Shown piece after piece: positions 1-6,848 of a DNA stretch of 64,000 bases. A program made the position numbers and the translations under genes. Location: assembly GCF_013314535.1 (NCBI RefSeq), contig NZ_JABUAE010000003.1:186001-250000 (forward strand). The letters are read 5' to 3'. Below the pieces are notes generated by a model. It was not told the DNA's origin, did no database searches, and saw nothing but the letters and a program-made list of their open reading frames with translations. Each line of letters starts with the position of its first letter. The stretch's first letter is position 1. The stretch comes from Bacillus sp. Xin1. GTDB lineage: Bacteria; Bacillota; Bacilli; Bacillales; Bacillaceae_G.

Positions 1-462
1 AATATAAAAAGGTAGTCCCTTGTTAATCATTAAAATACTTGCACTAATAAGTAGTACCAATTTGGAAAATATAAGGCCAATCATAATGCCTATAAAGATT
101 GAACCAAATCCAATTAACATATTTTCAATGAGCACTAACTTTTTCAACTGTCTTATAGACATTCCTTGCATCATTAAAATGCCAAACTCTTTTTTACGTG
201 TTTTTAAAAATGAGCTTACTGAATATAAGATAAAGAAAAATGAAAACACAAAAATCAAGCTTTGTGAGATCCTAAATCCAATTGTACCAAGTTCACTTAT
301 CGTTTCACTTGTCGATTTTAACTCACCAGTTAAATCAGGATGAAATAATAAAAGCGCATACGTAAAGAAAATCATAATAGAAAATGTACTGCTTAAAAAA
401 TGAGCAGCGTACGTCCGTTTATTACGGAAAACATTATTAAATGCGAATTGACGAAAAGTCAT
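1..462 (-). CDS. Bce-type ABC transporter permease, 5' part only
   Basis: The N-terminal ~154 codons of a FtsX/BceB-like permease run off the left edge. The ATG at 462 follows AGGAGGG with 7 nt spacing. The product opens MTFRQFAFNNVFRNKRTY, then a membrane segment, a short extracytoplasmic stretch, a second membrane helix and the cytoplasmic motif LKTRKKEFGILMMQGMS that is characteristic of BceB/YvcS permeases. The start overlaps the end of the upstream ATPase gene by 26 bp, so the two are translationally coupled. In this family the permease and ATPase remove or release cell-wall-active peptides (bacitracin-like) and also form the sensing unit for the paired kinase. The large extracellular domain that sets peptide specificity lies outside the window. 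Confidence 0.88.
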   Translation of the reverse strand, partial: MTFRQFAFNNVFRNKRTYAAHFLSSTFSIMIFFTYALLLFHPDLTGELKSTSETISELGTIGFRISQSLIFVFSFFFILYSVSSFLKTRKKEFGILMMQGMSIRQLKKLVLIENMLIGFGSIFIGIMIGLIFSKLVLLISASILMINKGLPFYI

Positions 463-1207
463 GTCTTTTCCCTCCTAACAACGAGAGAACATCCATAATT
501 TTTTGATAAAAAGCTTGTCTACTTTCACCACAATAAATTTCATTATACAATTCACCGTCTTTAATAAAGATAACGCGACTACAATAACTTGCTGCATATG
601 GATCATGAGTAACAAGCATCATGGTTGCACGTTCTTTCTTATTCAGTTCTTCTAACATACTCATCACATCATTCGAAGACTTAGAATCTAAATTCCCCGT
701 AGGTTCATCCGCTAATAACAATTGTGGTTTATGAATGATTGCACGAGCAATTGCGGTTCGCTGTGCTTGACCACCTGAAATTTCATATGTTCTTTTATGC
801 AAAATATCCAGAATGCCTAACTTTTCTGCAACTTCTTCTACCCGCTTATTCATTTCCTTTACAGCCACTCCATCTAACGTCATTGGCAACACAATATTTT
901 CTTTTACGGTAAGTGTACTGAGAAGATTAAAAGACTGAAAAACAAATCCTAGCTGTTGTCGACGGAATAATGCTAGTTTTTCAGATGACAGCTGAAAAGG
1001 ATTCATCCCATTTATTAAAATGTTTCCTGATGTTGGTGAATCAATCGTAGATACCATATTTAACAATGTTGTTTTCCCACTACCAGACGGACCCATAATA
1101 CCAACAAACTCACCTTCTTGAATAGATAAATCAATATCAGCAAGAGCTTTATAAGGAACTTTCCCCTTATATACTTTACTAATTCCTTTCGCCTGCAATA
1201 TTTCCAT
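437..1207 (-). CDS. Bce-type ABC transporter ATP-binding protein
   Basis: An ABC ATPase of ~256 aa. Walker A GPSGSGKT lies near residue 39, the signature is EISGGQAQR, and Walker B with the catalytic Glu is LLLADEPTGNLD followed by a switch His in LVTHD. The MacB/LolD-like NLD form is usual for BceA. I chose ATG 1207 (MEILQAKG) because AAGGGAG lies 8 nt upstream; a start 18 nt further up lacks this. The gene sits downstream of its two-component system with a BceR-like operator and an intrinsic terminator between them, so it can be induced separately. Its partner is the overlapping permease. The drug class is inferred from the family, not visible here. Confidence 0.93.
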   Translation of the reverse strand: MEILQAKGISKVYKGKVPYKALADIDLSIQEGEFVGIMGPSGSGKTTLLNMVSTIDSPTSGNILINGMNPFQLSSEKLALFRRQQLGFVFQSFNLLSTLTVKENIVLPMTLDGVAVKEMNKRVEEVAEKLGILDILHKRTYEISGGQAQRTAIARAIIHKPQLLLADEPTGNLDSKSSNDVMSMLEELNKKERATMMLVTHDPYAASYCSRVIFIKDGELYNEIYCGESRQAFYQKIMDVLSLLGGKRHDFSSIRI

Positions 1208-1292
1208 ACCACATTCTCCCTTCATTTATTCTGCTTAGTTTAAAGTGTAAAGGAGTTATCTTACATCTCATATTGATTCGTCTTTCATTTAC

Positions 1293-1308
1293 CTTACAAC
1301 TTTGTAAG
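1293..1308 (-). promoter_or_regulatory. BceR-like operator upstream of the ABC genes
   Basis: A perfect inverted repeat CTTACAACTTTGTAAG contains TTACA-N4-TGTAA. This matches the site known for BceR-type response regulators upstream of their target ABC transporter genes. It lies ~85 nt upstream of the ATPase start, between the kinase terminator and the transporter genes. Binding by the response regulator encoded at 2333-3040 is inferred. Confidence 0.75.
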
Positions 1309-1314
1309 ATTTCT

Positions 1315-1354
1315 AAAAAAAGCTGATGAAAAAGTCTATTTCATCAGCTTTTTT
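1315..1354 (-). terminator. Intrinsic terminator after the kinase gene
   Basis: AAGCTGATGAA and TTCATCAGCTT form a stem of ~11 bp with flanking A and T runs, directly at the stop of the kinase gene. It separates the regulator-kinase transcript from the transporter transcript. Confidence 0.8.
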
Positions 1355-2336
1355 ATGAAGTGTAAAAAATAATTCTTACAGTTGTACCTTTTCCAACTTC
1401 AGAATGTATTTCTACTTGATGACCTAACTGTTTCGCGATTTCGTATACGAGGTATAATCCCATCCCAGTAGATTCTTTGAAATCTCTACCATTTCCTCCT
1501 GTAAAGAAAGGTTGAAACACACGTGGCATATCTTGTTTTGGTATGCCTACTCCAAAATCTCTTACTTCTAAGGTGACAGTCTTATCTACACTATATGCTT
1601 TTATTATAATTTTTTCTCTACTACCGGCTGAATACTTAATTGCATTAGATAAAATTTGACCAACTAAAAATCGAAGCCACTTCGCGTCACTTTCTACAAC
1701 AATGTCTTTTTCTATTTTGACTTCTGGATATACAAAATTCCGAATAAAAAAGCGCTTATGTTCATGTATTGCTTCGTTTACTAAATTATATAATTGCACT
1801 CTTTCTACGTAGAAATCTTGTGTGAAAGTTTCTAGACGCGCAACATATAAAGCCATTTCTAACCCTTTTTTTAGTTTATCTGCTTCTTCGTTAATACTCA
1901 CAAATCGAGGGTCAACTTCATCTTGTGTCATTAATTCAATAACAGATAAAGGTGTTTTCATTTGATGAATCCATTGATTCATAAAAGTTAAATGTTCCTC
2001 ATTTTTACGTTCCTGCACTTGTAATTGATTCTGATAATGACGATATTGTACTTCTAATAACTCATGCAATGCAGTTGACAAAGGGGAGAAGTCAGATTTT
2101 TGTACAGATTCATCTAATGATTGCATCGGATTTGCTAACCTTTCATAAAAAGACTTATGAGTAAAATAGCGATATAATAAATAAGCAAGTAAAAAACATA
2201 CTCCTAAAAACATTGCATAAAGCGCGGTGGTTACATGGCGATAGCCATCAAACCAATACACAAGAAAAATAGCGATGAGCTGGAAAGCTGTAAAACATAG
2301 AAGCGGAATATGTTCTCGTAGAAACAGTTTTATCAT
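1353..2336 (-). CDS. Intramembrane-sensing histidine kinase (BceS type)
   Basis: About 327 aa. Two membrane helices (about 10-29 and 38-56) flank a loop of under ten residues, so there is no extracellular sensor domain; this is the hallmark of BceS-like kinases that sense through their ABC permease. The DHp motif QWIHQMKTPL puts the phospho-acceptor at His124, followed by N (LSNAIKYSAGS), G1 (DFGVGIP) and G2 (GMGLYL) ATP-binding boxes. The start at 2336 overlaps the response regulator stop as ATGA, with GGTGGGAG just upstream; the in-frame ATG at 2357 has no ribosome binding site. It is co-transcribed with the regulator and partners with the transporter at 1-1207. Confidence 0.92.
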   Translation of the reverse strand: MIKLFLREHIPLLCFTAFQLIAIFLVYWFDGYRHVTTALYAMFLGVCFLLAYLLYRYFTHKSFYERLANPMQSLDESVQKSDFSPLSTALHELLEVQYRHYQNQLQVQERKNEEHLTFMNQWIHQMKTPLSVIELMTQDEVDPRFVSINEEADKLKKGLEMALYVARLETFTQDFYVERVQLYNLVNEAIHEHKRFFIRNFVYPEVKIEKDIVVESDAKWLRFLVGQILSNAIKYSAGSREKIIIKAYSVDKTVTLEVRDFGVGIPKQDMPRVFQPFFTGGNGRDFKESTGMGLYLVYEIAKQLGHQVEIHSEVGKGTTVRIIFYTS

Positions 2337-3040
2337 TTTCTCCCACCATTTTCCCATGTAATATGTAAACGATAACCAACACTCCGAATTGTTTCAATCG
2401 CCTCTCGAATTCCTAATGCTTGGAGTTTTTTACGAACACGCGTTGTGTTGACGCTTAACGTATTATCATCAATGTAAGATTCACTATCCCAAAGCTTATT
2501 TAATAATACTTCCCTACTTACAACACGCGGATAATTTTTCATTAGCATCTCTAACAAAATTGCTTCATTTCTTGTTACATCAACTTCTTGACTGCGCAAT
2601 TGTAATACTAAGCGCTCTGGAAACAAAGTAAGTCCTTGCTGCTCAATCATTCGCTCTTCTATTTTTGGTGCATAATCTCCATATGCACGTCTTAGTTGAC
2701 TACGAATTTTCGCCATTACAACTTCATAATGAAACGGCTTTGGTATATAATCATCCCCGCCATTTTCTAAAGCCATGACTTGATCCATCGTACCTTCACG
2801 AGCTGAAATAAATAAAATGGGACATGTAGAAACAGCGCGAATTTGCCTACACCAATAATAGCCATCAAAACTTGGTAAATTAATATCTAATAACACCAAG
2901 TCTGGTTTTGCTTGTAAAAAAATATCTAATACGCGTTGAAAATCGCCGATAACAATTCCTCGATACCCATATTTTTCGATGTAAGAAGATAATAATTCTG
3001 CGATTTTAGGATCATCTTCCACAATCATAATTTTAACCAT
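2333..3040 (-). CDS. Response regulator, OmpR/BceR family
   Basis: A 235-aa regulator with an N-terminal receiver (acidic pocket near EDD 8-10, phospho-acceptor Asp52 in LLDINLP, Lys in PKPFH) and a C-terminal winged-helix DNA-binding domain (RNEAILLEMLMKN, then the VNTTRVRKKL recognition helix). ATG 3040 is preceded by AAGGAATGG. The stop overlaps the kinase start by four bases (ATGA). It is expected to bind the TTACA-N4-TGTAA repeat at 1293-1308 and switch on the transporter genes. Family is certain; the inducing peptide is unknown. Confidence 0.94.
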   Translation of the reverse strand: MVKIMIVEDDPKIAELLSSYIEKYGYRGIVIGDFQRVLDIFLQAKPDLVLLDINLPSFDGYYWCRQIRAVSTCPILFISAREGTMDQVMALENGGDDYIPKPFHYEVVMAKIRSQLRRAYGDYAPKIEERMIEQQGLTLFPERLVLQLRSQEVDVTRNEAILLEMLMKNYPRVVSREVLLNKLWDSESYIDDNTLSVNTTRVRKKLQALGIREAIETIRSVGYRLHITWENGGRK

Positions 3041-3105
3041 TTTTCCATTCCTTTCTTAATAATCTCTATGTAAGCATATACTATCATATTTTTCATTACT
3101 TATTT

Positions 3106-3380
3106 TCAAAAAAATCCGCTTAACCATTCCTGACGAAAAAGGATGGATCAATATTTTTAGGAACTTTTCTAAAGCGGTCATAATCATCCCATGAAAATAT
3201 AAATCTTGTCTTTTTTCCTAAATCTTGAAGTGCTCTTACAACAAAGTAAGTAGTTATAATTTCTCGAAAGTTTCCTATATGAACAGATCCAGAAGGACTA
3301 ATTCCAGATGCACATACAAACATTTCTTTATTTGGGTGTTTTCGAATCAATTCCTGCGCTATTTGATATGCCCAATGCAT
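3106..3380 (-). pseudogene. lysK: lysK remnant (class I lysyl-tRNA synthetase, internal deletion)
   Basis: The first ~80 codons are a clear class I LysRS N-terminus: MHWAYQIAQELIRKHPNKE, then the HIGH-type motif SGSVHIGNFREI, then FSWDDYDRFRKVPKNIDPSF. After PSF the frame runs into FVRNG and stop. In the next frame the following bases read RQEWLSGFF-stop, which resembles the extreme C-terminus of the full ~530-aa enzyme. The simplest reading is a large internal deletion that joined the two ends out of frame, removing the KMSKS loop and the whole anticodon-binding part. The ATG at 3380 has GAGGTG 6 nt upstream. The T-box leader upstream is still present. It cannot make an active enzyme; a class II LysRS elsewhere must serve translation. 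Confidence 0.85.
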
Positions 3381-3431
3381 ATAATTCACCTCGGTATAAA
3401 TTTTTTGTTAATCAATTTCTTTTTAAATACA

Positions 3432-3657
3432 ATAAAAAAAACTCTCACCCCCAAGATTATTCATCTTGAGGACGAGAGTTGTTCACTTCGTGGTACCACC
3501 TCAGTTTATTAATATGTCACCATATTAATCTCTTCAGGTACGGCAAAATTTGCTTATACCCTATCTCTATAACGGGAGAACCCGTCGCATCATCCCTAAA
3601 CAAGTTAGTTCCATGCGCAGCTCCAAGTCTTTTTTCATTAAGATTCTTACCCCTCCT
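3432..3657 (-). promoter_or_regulatory. T-box leader of the lysK remnant
   Basis: On the minus strand the leader shows the T-box element AGGTGGTACCACG, which matches the AGGGTGGNACCGCG class, followed by a strong terminator hairpin (CTCTCGTCCTCAAGAT paired with ATCTTGGGGGTGAGAG) and a run of eight T. Upstream lie the usual GACGGGTTCTCCCGTTA element and the TACCTGAAGAGATTAATATG stem III region. T-box leaders bind uncharged tRNA at the antiterminator; a T-box-controlled class I LysRS gene is known in B. cereus. The specifier codon could not be assigned with confidence, and the 5' end of stem I may be clipped where the sequence meets the SMP-30 fragment near 3657. Confidence 0.85.
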
Positions 3658-3840
3658 TCTTCCTGTACATTTGGAGGACCAGATTTAACAGAATTATATA
3701 TAACTACTGCCAGAACAAGAATGAATCAGGATCAATTAGAAGCTTATCCAAATGCTGGTGGCGTATTTCGAATAAAAACACAGATTAAAGGCTGCCCAAC
3801 GTATCCGTTTAATTATAAGAAATCGAAGGTGAAAAAGTGA
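3658..3840 (+). pseudogene. SMP-30/gluconolactonase-like gene, 3' fragment
   Basis: The last ~59 codons read CTFGGPDLTELYITTARTR, then LEAYPNAGGVFRI and a short tail to a TGA at 3838-3840. CxFGGxxLxxLYITTAR is the C-terminal motif of the SMP-30/gluconolactonase/regucalcin beta-propeller family; about 80% of the gene is missing. There is no start codon or ribosome binding site of its own. The break lies near 3657, right against the lysK T-box leader. Its stop overlaps the GTG start of the next gene, so the two once formed a coupled operon. This is a truncation scar, not a functional gene. Confidence 0.7.
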
Positions 3841-4541
3841 ATCAAATAGCGCACATTAGACAAGAAGAAAAAAAGTATCATGACCTTTGTTATGAGCAAT
3901 ATAAATTGTTCGAGGCTGGCTCTTGGCTTCACAAACCAGTAAAAACAGTCATGGATATGATGAGTTATTTTGAAGGAAAAAAGCAAGTGAAAGTACTCGA
4001 TCTTGGTTCTGGTGTCGGAAGAAATAGTATTCCAATCGCACAAAAGATACTCGATAATGGCGGGAAAGTTACATGTGTCGATTTACTGGACTCTGCATTA
4101 ACAAAGTTAATAGAAAATAGTAAAGAACACCGTGTACTTGACGTAATCGAAATAATAAAAACAGAAATTGAAAATTATGATATCGATCCTGAAAGTTATG
4201 ATTACATTGTTGCGGTGTCTAGCTTAGAACATGTTCAGACAAAAGAAGCCTTTGAAAAAGTACTCTTATCAATGAAACATGGGACAAAACATAATGGCGT
4301 CAATTGTCTCATTGTAAATACTAATCTTCAAGAAATCGATTTAGCAACGAATGAAGAACTAGACGCATTAATAGAAATAAATCTTTCTACTGACATCATG
4401 CTAAATACACTTAAAAATATGTATGAGGGATGGAAAGAAATCCATATAAGAGTTAAAAATTTAACATATAACATCATGCGTAACAATAAATCAATTCAGC
4501 TAAAAACAAATGCGGTAACTTTTGTTGTTCAAAACGTGTAA
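3837..4541 (+). CDS. Class I SAM-dependent methyltransferase
   Basis: A 234-aa protein with the SAM-binding motif I VLDLGSGVGRNSIPIA near residue 47, an acidic motif II (CVDLLD) and a post-motif YIVAVSSLEHV. The GTG start at 3837 has GAAGGTGA 4 nt upstream and overlaps the stop of the SMP-30 fragment, a sign of former translational coupling. The substrate is unknown. With the upstream gene truncated, its transcription may now depend on a cryptic promoter. Confidence 0.85.
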   Translation: MNQIAHIRQEEKKYHDLCYEQYKLFEAGSWLHKPVKTVMDMMSYFEGKKQVKVLDLGSGVGRNSIPIAQKILDNGGKVTCVDLLDSALTKLIENSKEHRVLDVIEIIKTEIENYDIDPESYDYIVAVSSLEHVQTKEAFEKVLLSMKHGTKHNGVNCLIVNTNLQEIDLATNEELDALIEINLSTDIMLNTLKNMYEGWKEIHIRVKNLTYNIMRNNKSIQLKTNAVTFVVQNV

Positions 4542-4554
4542 CCTGCAAAATCAC

Positions 4555-4598
4555 AAAAAGGCCTTCCACTTAATCCATATGTACAGTGAAAGGCCTTA
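4555..4598. terminator. Convergent terminator
   Basis: AAGGCCTTCCACT and AGTGAAAGGCCTT form a long stem. The T run is better on the minus strand, but it lies between convergent genes and may serve both. Confidence 0.7.
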
Positions 4599-4616
4599 AA
4601 TATTCTTTCATATGTG

Positions 4617-4970
4617 TTAAAAAAAAGGACAATCTATTTCATCAGTAAATGCCCAAGGTTTATTTTCTACACGTTCAGTAGACTCTTTCTTTCTCGTCGT
4701 TACATTTTTGGTTACATTTTTAAAAGGATTTACTTCAATTTTAAACATAGAAGTAGGTTCAATGTAAACGGAAAAAACATGGCTGCTTGGTAACGTTTTT
4801 GATACATCAATATCCCCTACTTGTTTAAATAGTTGCTGCACACCGTATAAAAAAAAGTTTGTTACATCAGATTGCTTATTAATCCAAGTAATCATTTCAG
4901 GAGATACAGATTTATTTAAATATATTTTTACCCGATCACCACATTTATACTTCTTACGCCGCATACTCAC
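4617..4970 (-). CDS. Small ParR-like partner of the actin homologue
   Basis: A 117-aa basic protein directly downstream of the ParM-like gene, separated by 5 bp. Residues ~10-50 (RVKIYLNKSVSPEMITWINK, then a helical FFLYGVQQLFKQ stretch) look like a short beta strand followed by two helices, the layout of ribbon-helix-helix ParR adaptors. The C-terminal half is polar and ends in an aromatic-acidic tail, as adaptors that bind ParM filaments often do. GTG 4970 and ATG 4964 are both possible starts; the ribosome binding site is weak, consistent with coupling. The adaptor role is inferred from context and secondary-structure pattern, not from a recognised domain. Confidence 0.6.
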   Translation of the reverse strand: MSMRRKKYKCGDRVKIYLNKSVSPEMITWINKQSDVTNFFLYGVQQLFKQVGDIDVSKTLPSSHVFSVYIEPTSMFKIEVNPFKNVTKNVTTRKKESTERVENKPWAFTDEIDCPFF

Positions 4971-4975
4971 ACCAA

Positions 4976-6145
4976 CTAACTAATTGTTAGATTCGTAAAC
5001 CCTAATTCTTTTTGTTTATACTCTCGATACCGTGGTGAACATGTGTAAACTAATAATCCGCGTGCATTTGTAAATAAAGGGTTTTCTACAAAAATTACAT
5101 TTTTCAAGCGGCCTTTTTGTTTTAAAATAAGTTCTAAGCTATTTTTGATGATAACCGCTCCACCCCCATAAATAAATACATATGGATCATCTTTCATATC
5201 ATCAATTTTATTAATAATGTCCGTTGCAACTCGTGCAGCCAATCCTAAAAATGCTTGTTGTGACTCTTCTACTAGCATTTCATGCCTTGGATGTTTCTCA
5301 TTTAAATATATTTGATTAAACTCTGTAATGCTATCTATTGTTTTTGTTGGATGCTTTCGATTCCATCTTGTAATAATCTGCAATAAAGTTTCTTTCACTC
5401 CATAGGATAACCCTTTACTTAATTGAGGTCTAAAATTCACTCCAAATGAAACTACTTCTTCAGTTGTGCCAGCACCTATATCAAAAGATAATAATGTTTT
5501 GTCGACAAAATCAATCTCAGTTGTTTTATTTTTTTCACCTTCTACTGTATGCTTTAAGACATTACCATCTTCATCATATACGATTCCCCAAGTTCCAGAT
5601 GCTCCTTCAGGCAAACATTTACAGTACTCAATGGAGACATTTATCGTTACATCTCTTCCATTTGGATAATGAAAAATAACTTTATGATTTCCCATATAAC
5701 GTTTCGCATTTTCTGCCGCTACTTCTTGCGTAATAATTTGCATTGGAAGAGCAACTGATAAATCGTAGCGAATATTAATATGATCTAATTTTGGACTATG
5801 ACGCATAGCACCAATTGCTAAACCTGATAAAATCGTTAGAACCATTAAGTCATCTGTAGATTTATCAGACTTCTTCTCTACTTCTGTCCCTTTTAACTGA
5901 TCATTGATAACCTTTTGCCCAACAACGTAACGTACATTATTTAACATGAGAGATGGTGAATTTATCGTTACATCAATATGATTTTCCACTTCAGTTATCG
6001 GTACATCTTCTTCATCCAATAAACCTGTCGTCTCCCCAATATATAGTGAATATATACTTGGAATGTAAATCGGATTTTGGCCTTTTACCATTAATTTTAA
6101 ACCATTATTTCCAGCGTCTGCACCCGCTTTTAAAAGTATGGACAT
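4976..6145 (-). CDS. ParM/StbA-family actin-like protein
   Basis: About 389 aa with the actin-fold ATPase motifs: phosphate-1 AGADAGNNGLK at the N-terminus, phosphate-2 LLSFDIGAGTTEEV near the middle, and adenosine motif VFIYGGGAVIIKN near the C-terminus. ATG 6145 (MSILLKAG) follows GGGGGG with good spacing. ParM-like proteins polymerise to push plasmid or phage DNA apart, and work with a DNA-binding adaptor and a centromere. Here the gene sits between ordinary chromosomal genes with a small partner downstream. I saw no iteron array in the ~240 bp upstream. It could be a domesticated plasmid partition locus or a chromosomal filament system. Confidence 0.9.
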   Translation of the reverse strand: MSILLKAGADAGNNGLKLMVKGQNPIYIPSIYSLYIGETTGLLDEEDVPITEVENHIDVTINSPSLMLNNVRYVVGQKVINDQLKGTEVEKKSDKSTDDLMVLTILSGLAIGAMRHSPKLDHINIRYDLSVALPMQIITQEVAAENAKRYMGNHKVIFHYPNGRDVTINVSIEYCKCLPEGASGTWGIVYDEDGNVLKHTVEGEKNKTTEIDFVDKTLLSFDIGAGTTEEVVSFGVNFRPQLSKGLSYGVKETLLQIITRWNRKHPTKTIDSITEFNQIYLNEKHPRHEMLVEESQQAFLGLAARVATDIINKIDDMKDDPYVFIYGGGAVIIKNSLELILKQKGRLKNVIFVENPLFTNARGLLVYTCSPRYREYKQKELGFTNLTIS

Positions 6146-6311
6146 ATTTACCCCCCAATTTAATCTGACATCCCTTCCCAATATATGCGATTCATCACTT
6201 TGACATTCAAACCAAATAAAAATCTTTTCATTTTTGTTTTTTTATATTTGTCCCTAAAATGAGAAATCCATTGTAAAGTTTTATAGGATTATCTATTTAT
6301 GTAAAATATGT

Positions 6312-6376
6312 TTGACATTAATCTCTACCATTTTTATACTATTAATTGTAAAGAGTTTTTTACAATTAATAGTATA
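6312..6376 (+). promoter_or_regulatory. Sigma-A promoter with a perfect 18-bp-arm palindrome over the -10
   Basis: TTGACA (6312-6317), a 17-nt spacer and TATACT (6335-6340) make a near-consensus vegetative promoter. The -10 box is also the first six bases of an inverted repeat: TATACTATTAATTGTAAA (6335-6352), a 6-nt spacer, and its exact complement (6359-6376). The right arm ends at the AGGAGG of the next gene. A repressor bound here would block RNA polymerase; alternatively the leader RNA folds into a hairpin just before the ribosome binding site. Confidence 0.8.
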
Positions 6377-6388
6377 GGAGGAACTATA

Positions 6389-6808
6389 TTGAATCAGAAG
6401 AAGTTTATTTTTCTAATTTCTCTACTATCATTACTCGCCATACTCATATATGGGACGTATAAATATGTAACTGACGGAACGATGTTAGGGAGTACCATTT
6501 TTTTTGGTTCTTTAGCATTTAGTTATTTACTCAATCACATCACTTGGGGAGATCCAAACGGTGTGTCAGAAGAAAGTCAAGATGAAATGGGACAACACAT
6601 TACATATAAAAGTTTCAAAATTGGGTATTTTGTATTAGTTGTTATTATGTTTATTTTATTAATTTGGTCAGAAGGATTTTCTGCCTTATACTCACTTGAC
6701 AATGTTCAAAACCTTCCTTTGTTTATTGCACTTTGTTCTTCATTCATTGTCATTCCACTTGTAGAGTTCATTGTTTCAAAACGATATGTATCAAGAAATA
6801 TATCATAA
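6389..6808 (+). CDS. Small integral membrane protein, unknown function
   Basis: About 139 aa with four predicted membrane segments (FIFLISLLSLLAILIYG, STIFFGSLAFSYLL, IGYFVLVVIMFILLIW, LFIALCSSFIVIPLVEF) and a soluble polar loop containing EESQDEMGQH. I chose the TTG at 6389 because AGGAGG ends 7 nt before it; the upstream ATG at 6308 would lie ahead of the promoter. It is similar in layout to small membrane proteins that pair with XRE regulators, but no regulator is adjacent. A terminator follows. Function not recognised. Confidence 0.75.
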   Translation: MNQKKFIFLISLLSLLAILIYGTYKYVTDGTMLGSTIFFGSLAFSYLLNHITWGDPNGVSEESQDEMGQHITYKSFKIGYFVLVVIMFILLIWSEGFSALYSLDNVQNLPLFIALCSSFIVIPLVEFIVSKRYVSRNIS

Positions 6809-6848
6809 GAGAAGGCATTCCTTTACTTAGGAACGCCTTCTCTTTCTT
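6808..6848. terminator. Terminator between convergent genes
   Basis: AGAGAAGGC and GCCTTCTCT pair, extended by ATTCCT with AGGAAC, followed by a T-rich tract. It lies directly at the stop of the membrane protein gene and overlaps the tail of the decayed exporter gene. Confidence 0.8.

Noticed and set aside
4976-6310. Iteron centromere (parC) next to the ParM-like gene
   Set aside because: I looked for tandem repeats upstream and between the two genes and saw none.
6308-6388. Longer start (ATG 6308) for the membrane protein
   Set aside because: It precedes the promoter itself; the AGGAGG fits the TTG at 6389.
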